Shown here in pieces: positions 1 through 5,482 of a stretch of DNA of 9,410 bases. The translations under genes were made by a program, and so were the position numbers. Within the stretch, counting starts at the first letter, position 1; every line of letters starts with the position of its first letter. Where the stretch lies: contig JAIXUR010000307.1 in NCBI GenBank assembly GCA_027483425.1, positions 1 through 9,410 on the forward strand, given 5' to 3'. The notes below the pieces were generated by a model. The model did no database searches, was not told the origin of the DNA, and worked only from the letters and a program-made list of their open reading frames with translations. The stretch is from Cyanobacteriota bacterium (GTDB taxonomy: Bacteria; Cyanobacteriota; Cyanobacteriia; Phormidesmidales; Phormidesmidaceae).

Positions 1-123
1 ACCCCCAACCCCTCGGGGCAGTTTCAGAGTTCCTTTGCCTGGCCGCCACGGCTAGAGGATTTGCGGGGACTATCTGACCACTTTGGGGTTGGGGTTGACA
101 TTCGGATGGGGCCGCCGATCTAA
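1..123 (+). CDS. C-terminal 40 codons of an unidentified protein (5' end outside window)
   Basis: Reading frame 1 is open from the left edge to a TAA stop at 121-123. It gives a 40-residue tail that ends in a short hydrophobic/glycine-proline stretch (about ...GVGVDIRMGPPI). The tail contains an FAWPPRLEDL segment that looks like ordinary folded-protein sequence. I do not recognise the family from this fragment. The stop lies only 3 bp from the stop codon of the oppositely oriented surE gene, so the two genes converge tightly. Coding status rests on the open frame, cyanobacterial-style codon use and the clean tail-to-tail junction. Nothing can be said about function. Confidence 0.6.
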   Translation, partial: TPNPSGQFQSSFAWPPRLEDLRGLSDHFGVGVDIRMGPPI

Positions 124-126
124 CCC

Positions 127-810
127 CTACCACAGGCAGATTTTGGTCACCGCAATGTCACCGCCAAAGCAGACGGCCACGTCTGAGCCGGGGTCGTGGC
201 GGCGCTGGCCATAGTCGCCGGCATAGTAAAACTGGCCCTGGTCAACCCTAAACTCCGTGGGCAGGGGCTGGGTGCAGGGGGTACAAAAGACGATCGCTGG
301 ATCGCGATCGCCCGGCTGTAGATGGGGCAAATTCACGTTCCAAAAGCAACCCGCTGGCAGCTCATCCGCCATCAAGGTCTCAATCACCGGGGTCGCCAGG
401 CGCGCGGCCAAGGCCCAATCAACGGGGCGGCGATTTTGCATGTAGTGGGATATGGCGATGCCGGGCACCCGCAGCAGGGCCGCCTCACGCACCGCCGCTA
501 CGGTGCCCGACAGGTAGAGATCGGCCCCCATATTGCCCCCGGCGTTGATGCCCGAGAGCACCCAGGTGGCCTCGGGGCAAAGGTGGCCCAGGGCGACGCG
601 GGTGCAGTCGGCGGGGGTGCCGCCAATGGCAAAGGCGCGATCGCCACGGGGGGCAATGGCGATCGGGCCACCCCGAGTCATCTGGTGGCTACAGCCCGAC
701 AGGTGCTGGTCGGGGGCGACCACCCAGGTGGGGTAGCCGTTCAGCGCCGCGCCCAGGGCCTGAATGCCGGGGGCATCGATGCCGTCGTCGTTGGTGAGCA
801 CAAGGGTCAT
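127..810 (-). CDS. surE: 5'/3'-nucleotidase SurE (nucleoside 5'-monophosphate phosphohydrolase)
   Basis: SurE is a cytoplasmic, divalent-metal-dependent phosphatase that removes phosphate from nucleoside 5'- and 3'-monophosphates. It is linked to nucleotide recycling and stationary-phase or stress survival. The 227-residue product is slightly shorter than typical SurE (about 250-270). It begins with the diagnostic MTLVLTNDDGIDAPG, in which Asp8 and Asp9 are the expected metal ligands. Further family motifs are VVAPDQHLSGCS (residues 30-41, with the conserved Ser39), SGINAGGNMGADLYLSGTV (86-104, with Asn89) and the following AVREA helix. The ATG start at 808-810 fits the family because the NDDG motif must lie within the first ten residues. 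No good Shine-Dalgarno sequence is visible upstream. The gene converges with the fragment at 1-123 and is divergent from the Uma2 gene, with about 120 bp between their starts. The motif set makes the assignment secure; the in vivo substrate is not evident. Confidence 0.95.
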   Translation of the reverse strand: MTLVLTNDDGIDAPGIQALGAALNGYPTWVVAPDQHLSGCSHQMTRGGPIAIAPRGDRAFAIGGTPADCTRVALGHLCPEATWVLSGINAGGNMGADLYLSGTVAAVREAALLRVPGIAISHYMQNRRPVDWALAARLATPVIETLMADELPAGCFWNVNLPHLQPGDRDPAIVFCTPCTQPLPTEFRVDQGQFYYAGDYGQRRHDPGSDVAVCFGGDIAVTKICLW

Positions 811-930
811 GGGTGAAGCCGCAGAATTCCGCTGATTGAAGCATAAGCCGTAAGCCTAGCCAAGGAGCGAGTCAGCGACCAATCCAGGGCCGTACAATGA
901 CATTAGCCACTTCTGTTAGGAGGGCCTGTC

Positions 931-1473
931 ATGGCATTGACCGTCCACGCATTAACCAAGCTACAAGCCGACTATCCTGACTACCGTATGGAGCTGATTG
1001 ATGGCGAGGTCAGGGTCATGAGTCCATCGGGCTATGAGGCAGACGAGGTCTCAAGCGAACTGGTTAGGGTCTTAGGTAATTGGGTGCGCCCTCGACAACT
1101 AGGGCGTATCACAGGGTCTAGTGCGGGCTTTGTGTTGCCCAATTCCGATACCCGTGCTCCGGATGTTTCCTTCGTCAGAGCTGAGCGGCTGCGCCGGAGC
1201 CCTCGATCGTTTGCGGAACTGGCCCCCGATCTGATCGTAGAGGTCAAATCACCGACGGACAGCGTGACTAAACTGCGGGGCAAAATTCAGGAGTTTCTGG
1301 TCTTGGGTACTCAGGTCGGCATTTTAATCAACCCCGAGAGCCGCCAGGTAGAGGTGTATCGGCTAGCGGAGGAGGCGATTCTGCTGGGCGATGGAGACAC
1401 CCTGACCATCCCCGATCTGCTTCCGGGCTGGGCGGTTGCCGTAGCTGACCTGTGGCCGCTGGTGTTCGAGTAA
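931..1473 (+). CDS. Uma2 family protein (DUF820, PD-(D/E)XK nuclease fold)
   Basis: This 180-residue protein belongs to the Uma2/DUF820 family, which is massively expanded in cyanobacteria. The family has a restriction-endonuclease-like fold, but most members have no established biological role. Visible motifs are the N-terminal YRMELIDGEVRVMSPSG (residues 18-33), the catalytic-type Asp in RAPDVSFV (Asp78) and the core DLIVEVKSPTD (100-110). Glu104 and Lys106 supply the E-x-K of PD-(D/E)XK, and Lys118/Gln120 follow in the next helix. All residues expected of an active nuclease are present. The length is typical for the family (about 180-200). The start is supported by a strong AGGAGGG Shine-Dalgarno at 918-924, six bases before ATG. 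The gene stands alone, divergent from surE and convergent with hemB. Such genes are often mobile within cyanobacterial genomes, but no transposase or flanking repeat is seen here. Confidence 0.9.
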   Translation: MALTVHALTKLQADYPDYRMELIDGEVRVMSPSGYEADEVSSELVRVLGNWVRPRQLGRITGSSAGFVLPNSDTRAPDVSFVRAERLRRSPRSFAELAPDLIVEVKSPTDSVTKLRGKIQEFLVLGTQVGILINPESRQVEVYRLAEEAILLGDGDTLTIPDLLPGWAVAVADLWPLVFE

Positions 1474-1485
1474 CCTTACAAAGGC

Positions 1486-1519
1486 AGACCCCAGGGTTTT
1501 TGGAAAAACCCTGGGGTCT
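1486..1519. terminator. Perfect 16-bp inverted repeat, probable shared terminator of Uma2 gene and hemB
   Basis: The arms 1486-1501 (AGACCCCAGGGTTTTT) and 1504-1519 are exact reverse complements, separated by only GG. The repeat sits between two convergent stop codons (1473 and 1538). It would form a very stable hairpin in either transcript, with GC-rich lower stem and A/U-rich top. There is no U-tract after the stem on either strand, so it is not a classical intrinsic terminator. It may act as a bidirectional transcription-stopping or 3'-end-protecting hairpin. Confidence 0.7.
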
Positions 1520-1537
1520 AAGGCTCCATCCCACAGA

Positions 1538-2518
1538 CTAACCGATCCAGCGGGCGACGTCCTTGGCGTGGTAGGTCAAAATCATGTCGGCCCCCGATCG
1601 CTTAAAGCTGGTCATGGTTTCCATCACCAGTTTTTGCTCATCCACCCAGCCGTTGAGGGCAGCGGCCTTGACCATGGCGTATTCGCCCGACACGTTGTAG
1701 GCCGCCACGGGCAGGTTGGTGGCCTGCTTCACCCGCCAGATGATATCCATGTAGGCCAGGGCGGGCTTCACCATCAGCATGTCGGCCCCTTCGGCGATGT
1801 CGAGCTCAATCTCTTTCAGGGCTTCGGTACCGTTGGCGGGGTCCATTTGGTAGGTGCGGCGATCGCCAAACTGCGGAGCACTCTCCGCCGCATCCCGAAA
1901 CGGCCCGTAGTAGGCCGAGGCATACTTCGCGGCGTAGGACAGAATCGGCAGATCGGCAAAGCCGTGCTCGTCGAGGCCAGCGCGAATGGCCTGCACAAAG
2001 CCATCCATCATCCCCGAAGGGGCAATAATATCGGCCCCAGCATTGGCCTGGGCCACAGCGGTTTTCTTCAGCAGTTCGAGGGTGGGGTCATTGAGCACCC
2101 GCCCGCTGAGATCGCCCACCTCTAGATAGCCGCAGTGGCCGTGGGGGGTGTACTCGCACAGGCAAGTATCGACAATGACCAACAGGTCGGGCACCGCCGC
2201 TTTGACGGCGGCGGTGGCCTTTTGCACAATGCCACAGTCGTGCCAAGCGTCGGTGGCGTCAATATCTTTGTCGGTGGGAATACCAAACAAAATGATGGCC
2301 GGAATACCCAGGTCATAGACCTCCTTGGCCTCTTCGACAATCTTGTCGACCGAAAGCTGGTAAACCCCCGGCATCGACGACACTTCCTTAGCCACCTGGT
2401 CACCCGGCACGGCAAACAGGGGATAGATCAAATCGGCCTGGGTAACCAGGGTTTCTTGCACCATGCGGCGAAGTTGGGGGTGCTGGCGCAGTCGGCGAGG
2501 GCGATGGGTGGGGAACAT
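1538..2518 (-). CDS. hemB: Delta-aminolevulinic acid dehydratase (porphobilinogen synthase)
   Basis: HemB condenses two 5-aminolevulinate molecules into porphobilinogen. This is an early step in making heme, chlorophyll and phycobilins, and it takes place in the cytoplasm. The 326-residue protein has the family's usual length. Residues 117-130 (DTCLCEYTPHGHCG) carry the three-cysteine zinc site (Cys119, Cys121, Cys129), so this looks like a zinc-type enzyme. The two Schiff-base lysines are visible as Lys198 in SYAAKYASAYYGPFR and Lys251 in MLMVKPALAYMD. Further signatures are IAPSGMMDG (165-173) and YNVSGEYAM (274-282). The start at 2516-2518 gives the standard N-terminus MFPTHRPRRLRQHPQLRRMV. 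No clear Shine-Dalgarno precedes it. The gene converges with the Uma2 gene and is divergent from tRNA-Lys across a 356-bp gap. It appears to be transcribed alone. Confidence 0.97.
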   Translation of the reverse strand: MFPTHRPRRLRQHPQLRRMVQETLVTQADLIYPLFAVPGDQVAKEVSSMPGVYQLSVDKIVEEAKEVYDLGIPAIILFGIPTDKDIDATDAWHDCGIVQKATAAVKAAVPDLLVIVDTCLCEYTPHGHCGYLEVGDLSGRVLNDPTLELLKKTAVAQANAGADIIAPSGMMDGFVQAIRAGLDEHGFADLPILSYAAKYASAYYGPFRDAAESAPQFGDRRTYQMDPANGTEALKEIELDIAEGADMLMVKPALAYMDIIWRVKQATNLPVAAYNVSGEYAMVKAAALNGWVDEQKLVMETMTSFKRSGADMILTYHAKDVARWIG

Positions 2519-2568
2519 AGCCTGGGATATAGGGGAACGGGTCTACGCATGAAATGAAGCTTCATTAA

Positions 2569-2597
2569 ACTAAAGCTCCATTCAGGAACGAAGACAA
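2569..2597 (-). promoter_or_regulatory. Weak candidate hemB promoter
   Basis: On the minus strand, TTGTCT (2597 to 2592) is followed after 17 bp by TTTAGT (2574 to 2569). A shifted alternative -10, TTTAAT, ends at 2564. The position, about 50-80 bp upstream of the hemB ATG, is plausible. The hexamers are only partial matches to the sigma-70 consensus, so this is a low-confidence guess. Confidence 0.25.
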
Positions 2598-2638
2598 GCG
2601 CTTGGTTACGTTCCGTAATGTCCACCGGATGGACTCGG
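2570..2638. repeat. Duplicated structured element, copy A
   Basis: This copy matches the one at 3166-3231 in two blocks. Block 1 (2570-2586) matches 16 of 17 bases and includes the exact 12-mer GCTCCATTCAGG. Block 2 (2620-2638) has the same GTCCA...TGGAC stem and trailing TCGG, with a 5-base loop here against 6 in copy B. The middle differs in sequence, but here GGAACG (2585-2590) can pair with CGTTCC (2609-2614), enclosing the palindrome CAAGCGCTTG (2595-2604). The transcribed strand is unknown. It lies between the divergent hemB and tRNA-Lys genes and overlaps the possible hemB promoter. Confidence 0.6.
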
Positions 2639-2874
2639 GGGCATTATCCCTGGGGCCCCGGCTCATCTAGCTCATCTAAAAGGTGGGGGTGTGCTCAAAG
2701 TAGTAGTTTACGGCCTCAGCCTGCCCCGATCCGGGCAATTTGAGCCTGCGATCGCAGCCCCCAGGCGAGATTCACTGCTCTGGCGGATCTTCAATGCCAA
2801 TAAACTCTAAAAGCCAAAACTCTATGCTAGGATTGCTAATCGTGCTTGGCGAATGACTTTAGTCGCTAAACCAC

Positions 2875-2946
2875 GGGTCGCTAGCTCAGCGGTAGAGCAC
2901 TCGGCTTTTAACCGATTGGTCCTGGGTTCGAATCCCAGGCGACCCA
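2875..2946 (+). tRNA. trnK: tRNA-Lys (anticodon UUU)
   Basis: This is a 72-base cloverleaf. The acceptor arms GGGTCGC (2875-2881) and GCGACCC (2939-2945) pair perfectly, with discriminator base A2946. The D stem is GCTC/GAGC. The anticodon arm is CTCGG-CTTTTAA-CCGAT with anticodon TTT, which reads AAA/AAG lysine codons. The variable loop is TGGTC, and the T arm CTGGG/CCCAG carries the usual TTCGAAT loop. The outermost anticodon-stem pair (C27 and U43) is a mismatch, which I recall as tolerated in this tRNA class. CCA is not encoded, so it must be added after transcription. A run of five T follows directly. The gene is isolated, with no other tRNA nearby. Confidence 0.97.
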
Positions 2947-3080
2947 TTTTTAAGCTCAATCACGCTTCAATGACTCTGGGGGTAGCGCAACCTACGGACT
3001 GTGGCCCGCAGTGATCTATGATGGGGCATGGTACTGGGATGTACATATCCTGGTGAAGTGGGGAGTTCTTTTAAGCTTAG

Positions 3081-3110
3081 TTTTAGCTTGTCCAAACATT
3101 TCGTTATACA
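3081..3110 (+). promoter_or_regulatory. Candidate fda promoter
   Basis: TTTTAG (3081-3086) and TATACA (3105-3110) are separated by 18 bp in an AT-rich patch. The -10 is a good match and the -35 is poor. It would start transcription near 3117. It is inferred from sequence alone and has not been distinguished from other AT-rich candidates. Confidence 0.3.
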
Positions 3111-3165
3111 TCCATCGATCTATCCTAAGATTGGTGAGTAAGGCTACCTACTCAGAGCGTTTCGG

Positions 3166-3231
3166 CTAATGCTCCATTCAGGTGATTGGCTAGATCAGCC
3201 CAGCTGGCTAAGTCCACCGACCTGGACTCGG
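3166..3231. repeat. Duplicated structured element, copy B (in the fda leader)
   Basis: Block 1 (3166-3182) and block 2 (3212-3231) match copy A at 2570-2638. Block 2 forms AGTCCA (3211-3216) with TGGACT (3223-3228) around a 6-base loop. Between the blocks, GGTGAT (3181-3186) can pair with ATCAGCC (3194-3200) with one bulged G and a 7-base loop. This stem sits where copy A places its own stem of different sequence. The element ends about 70 bases before the aldolase start codon and 58 bases before its Shine-Dalgarno, so on the plus strand it would be part of the fda mRNA leader. Confidence 0.6.
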
Positions 3232-3301
3232 AGAGTGGTTAGGTGAAATGCTCTTAAACGTCTTGAAGGCCTAACGGCGAGAACACACTAGGAGGATTTT
3301 T

Positions 3302-4381
3302 ATGGCGCTTGTCTCACTGAGGCTACTGCTCGATCACGCAGCTGAGAACGGCTACGGCATTCCGGCTTACAACGTCAATAACCTGGAGCAAATCCTGGCC
3401 ATCATGAAGGCGGCGGAAGATACCGACAGCCCCGTGATTTTGCAGGCCTCGCGCGGTGCCCGCACCTATGCTGGCGAAAACTTTCTGCGTCACCTGGTAA
3501 TCGCTGCGGTCGAAACCTACCCCCACATTCCTGTGGTGATGCACCAAGACCACGGCAACTCTCCCGCCACCTGCTACTCGGCTCTGCGCAACGGCTTCAC
3601 CAGCGTGATGATGGACGGCTCTTTAGAAGCCGACGCCAAGACCCCCGCCAGCTTTGACTACAACGTTGCCGTTACCGGCGAAGTGGTGAAAGTGGCCCAC
3701 TCGATCGGCTGTAGCGTGGAAGGTGAACTGGGCTGCCTCGGCTCCCTCGAAACCGGCGCTGGCGAAGCAGAAGATGGCCACGGCTTTGAGGGTACCCTCA
3801 GCCATGACCAACTGCTGACCGACCCCGATGAAGCCGTGCAGTTTGTGGAAGCCACCCAGGTGGATGCTCTGGCCGTGGCCATCGGCACCAGCCACGGGGC
3901 CTACAAGTTTACCCGCAAGCCCACTGGCGAAATTTTGGCCATTAGCCGCATTGAAGAAATTCACCGTCGCCTACCCAACACCCACCTGGTCATGCACGGT
4001 TCCTCGTCTGTGCCCCAGAAGTGGCTCGATATGATCAACGAGTACGGTGGTAATATCCCCGAGACCTACGGTGTGCCCATCGAAGAAATTCAAAAGGGCA
4101 TCAAGAGCGGCGTGCGCAAGGTCAATATTGACACCGACAACCGTCTCGCCATCACCGCGGCCATCCGTGAAGCGGCCTTTAAGGATCCTTCTAACTTTGA
4201 TCCTCGCCACTTCATGAAGCCCTCGATCAAGTATATGACCGAGGTCTGTGCCGAGCGCTACGACGCCTTTGGCAGTGCCGGCCAGGCTAGCAAGATCAAG
4301 CAAGAGCCTGTGGAAGTTTACGCCGTTAAGTACGCCAAGGGTGAGCTTGACGCTAAGGTGTCCACCGTCGCGGCGGTCTAG
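3302..4381 (+). CDS. fda: Class II fructose-1,6-bisphosphate aldolase
   Basis: This enzyme reversibly splits fructose-1,6-bisphosphate into dihydroxyacetone phosphate and glyceraldehyde-3-phosphate. In cyanobacteria class II aldolases also make sedoheptulose-1,7-bisphosphate in the Calvin-Benson cycle. The 359-residue length fits the plant/cyanobacterial-type class II (CbbA-like) enzymes. Residues 80-86 (MHQDHGN) carry the catalytic Asp83 and the zinc-site histidines. Other zinc ligands are expected at His198 in GTSHGAYKF and His232 in MHGSSSVP. NIDTDNR (275-281) is the substrate-phosphate-binding signature. The start is secured by AGGAGG at 3290-3295, six bases before ATG. A strong terminator follows at 4435-4467, so the gene is probably mainly monocistronic. 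A long leader with a structured repeat precedes it. The gene symbol varies between annotations (fda, fbaA, cbbA). Confidence 0.96.
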   Translation: MALVSLRLLLDHAAENGYGIPAYNVNNLEQILAIMKAAEDTDSPVILQASRGARTYAGENFLRHLVIAAVETYPHIPVVMHQDHGNSPATCYSALRNGFTSVMMDGSLEADAKTPASFDYNVAVTGEVVKVAHSIGCSVEGELGCLGSLETGAGEAEDGHGFEGTLSHDQLLTDPDEAVQFVEATQVDALAVAIGTSHGAYKFTRKPTGEILAISRIEEIHRRLPNTHLVMHGSSSVPQKWLDMINEYGGNIPETYGVPIEEIQKGIKSGVRKVNIDTDNRLAITAAIREAAFKDPSNFDPRHFMKPSIKYMTEVCAERYDAFGSAGQASKIKQEPVEVYAVKYAKGELDAKVSTVAAV

Positions 4382-4434
4382 AACAATCGATGGCTTAGGT
4401 TCTCTTGGGAGCCGAGGCTAACCTGAACTAGGCA

Positions 4435-4467
4435 CAGGGCTTCTTCGTTGAAGAGGCCCTGTTTTTT
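4435..4467 (+). terminator. Intrinsic terminator of fda
   Basis: CAGGGCTTCTTC (4435-4446) pairs with GAAGAGGCCCTG (4450-4461), a 12-bp stem with one G-U pair and a GTT loop. Six T follow (4462-4467). This is a textbook intrinsic terminator on the plus strand, 54 bases after the aldolase stop and about 50 bases before the next gene's probable start. Confidence 0.93.
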
Positions 4468-4516
4468 GCTGTTTCCGGCGTACATTGGAGTTGCTCTGCC
4501 TGCTGCCATCCTTGCC

Positions 4517-5407
4517 ATGCTGCCCCCAACGCTCCCTCGCCAAATGCTTGCGGCCCTGCTGCCCTACCTCAAAACCGCCGGGGCCTATGCCCAGCAGATT
4601 CAAGCTCAAATTGCCGCCCAGCCCGACAAAGGCGGCAAGGGCGACAACTTTTTTGCCTCGGCCCTCAGCGATGCCGATCTGTCGATTCAAACCATGATGG
4701 AGGTGGTGCTGCTGGGGCTGTTTCCGTCGGTGCGCTTCTACGGCGAAGAGTATGAGCAAACCTACAACACCAAGTATTTTCGCGCCATCGATCTGGGCCC
4801 CCTGGGGGACTACCTGATTACCCTCGACCCCATCGACGGCACCCAGTTTTACCTGGATGGCCACTCAAACTACCAGATTATCTTGGCCATTCTCAATGCC
4901 GATGAGTACGAGGCGGCGATCGCCATTACCCCCGGCCAGGGCATCTACTACTACACCCTGCGGGGCGAGGGCACCTTTAAAGGGACGCTAGCCCAATCCC
5001 TCGACGACTGTACCCGGCTCAGGGTCGAGAGCCCCACGCCAGCGATCTGCCTGGGCTGGCAGATGGGGGCGTTGGTGCCCCACCTGGGCGATCGCTACCG
5101 GGTCTACCACACCAAAACTGACTACTCCAGGGAGACCCAAATGCCCAACTTCAATGGCCTGCTCAGCGGCGATTTGGCCGGGGCGGTGCTGGCCCGCAGC
5201 CAGTTCATCGACGGCGCGGCCCTAGCCTTTATGGCCCAAGAGATGGGCTACCTCGTCACCACCTTTACCGGCGACCCGCCGCCGCCGCTACATACCTGTA
5301 GTCATTACCTCCGTCCTGGACTGGTGATCGGCAGCTCTGAGGCGGTACACAACCACCTACTAGCCGCCGTCGCCGCCGCCCACATGGACGGGGGCTATCC
5401 CCAGTAG
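4517..5407 (+). CDS. Inositol monophosphatase family protein (sugar-phosphatase-like)
   Basis: This is a member of the lithium-sensitive, magnesium-dependent phosphatase superfamily (inositol monophosphatase, FBPase and CysQ-like enzymes). With the ATG at 4517 it has 296 residues. Motif positions are the Lys/Asp-rich KGDNFFASALSDAD (41-54), the metal-ligand motif YGEEYE (75-80) and LDPIDGTQF (103-111), the superfamily hallmark whose two Asp bind metal. FIDGAALAFMAQE (230-242) corresponds to the usual C-terminal W-D-x-A-A/G motif, with Ile in place of Trp. The frame stays open back to a TTG at 4448, but that codon lies inside the aldolase terminator hairpin and would add an unlikely 23-residue hydrophobic extension. 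ATG 4517 is therefore preferred; ATG 4544 is also possible. Neither has a convincing Shine-Dalgarno. The substrate cannot be read from sequence. Its position after aldolase invites, but does not prove, a bisphosphatase role. Confidence 0.85.
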   Translation: MLPPTLPRQMLAALLPYLKTAGAYAQQIQAQIAAQPDKGGKGDNFFASALSDADLSIQTMMEVVLLGLFPSVRFYGEEYEQTYNTKYFRAIDLGPLGDYLITLDPIDGTQFYLDGHSNYQIILAILNADEYEAAIAITPGQGIYYYTLRGEGTFKGTLAQSLDDCTRLRVESPTPAICLGWQMGALVPHLGDRYRVYHTKTDYSRETQMPNFNGLLSGDLAGAVLARSQFIDGAALAFMAQEMGYLVTTFTGDPPPPLHTCSHYLRPGLVIGSSEAVHNHLLAAVAAAHMDGGYPQ

Positions 5408-5419
5408 TTAGAAAAACCT

Positions 5420-5458
5420 GCGGGGGAACGGCGGCACCGCTGTCCTCCATTCCCCCGC
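5420..5458. terminator. Candidate bidirectional terminator between two convergent genes
   Basis: GCGGGGGAA (5420-5428) and TTCCCCCGC (5450-5458) are perfect 9-bp inverted arms. The enclosed 21 bases can form a small inner GC hairpin (5429-5433 with 5438-5442). The repeat lies in the 75-bp gap between the stops of the phosphatase gene (5407) and the lectin gene (5483). On the minus strand the stem is followed, after a few bases, by a T-rich stretch (complement of GAAAAA at 5411-5416), which suits termination of the lectin gene. Confidence 0.6.
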
Positions 5459-5482
5459 CGCATTAGTCTCCGGCCCTCGGAT

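Larger units (their letters stand above)
2519..2874. other. 356-bp intergenic region between hemB and tRNA-Lys
   Basis: No convincing protein-coding gene is visible. The region holds a 14-bp perfect palindrome (2553-2566), a possible hemB promoter on the minus strand (TTGTCT at 2592-2597 and TTTAGT at 2569-2574, 17-bp spacing, weak), and copy A of a duplicated structured element (2570-2638). It also holds a perfect tandem 9-mer GCTCATCTA (2661-2669 and 2670-2678) and one HIP1 palindrome (2747-2756). The tRNA promoter must lie near the right end, but I cannot assign it with confidence. Confidence 0.6.
2947..3301. other. 355-bp region between tRNA-Lys and fda, mostly aldolase promoter and leader
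   Basis: No credible small gene is seen. The left part holds an AT-richer stretch around 3068-3110 that contains the best promoter candidate. The right part would be a long aldolase 5' leader, about 185 nt if that promoter is right. The leader contains copy B of the duplicated structured element (3166-3231), a weak GTTAGG/CCTAAC pairing (3238-3243 with 3270-3275) and the Shine-Dalgarno sequence AGGAGG (3290-3295). Confidence 0.6.

Noticed and set aside
322..816. Plus-strand 164-codon open frame antisense to surE
   Set aside because: It lies fully opposite a gene with complete SurE motifs. Its Gly/Arg/His-rich composition is typical of a GC-rich antisense frame.
931..1473. Uma2 gene as part of a defence or toxin system
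   Set aside because: It is a solitary gene with no partner, integrase or other defence gene nearby. Solitary Uma2 copies are common in cyanobacteria.
1568..2125. Plus-strand 185-codon open frame antisense to hemB
   Set aside because: It is a shadow of hemB. The sense frame carries zinc and Schiff-base motifs, while this one shows no family features.
2606..2618. Operator-like TTACG-TTC-CGTAA inverted repeat
   Set aside because: Five-base arms with a 3-base gap are expected several times by chance in a window this size. It also overlaps the alternative stem of copy A and is not present in copy B.
2661..2678. Tandem 9-mer GCTCATCTA
   Set aside because: It is a perfect but single duplication with no associated structure or gene, and is probably simple slippage.
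3166..3301. Glutamine-type (glnA or downstream-peptide) riboswitch in the fda leader
   Set aside because: The conserved core bases I recall for those cyanobacterial motifs are not present, and the conserved blocks here are different.
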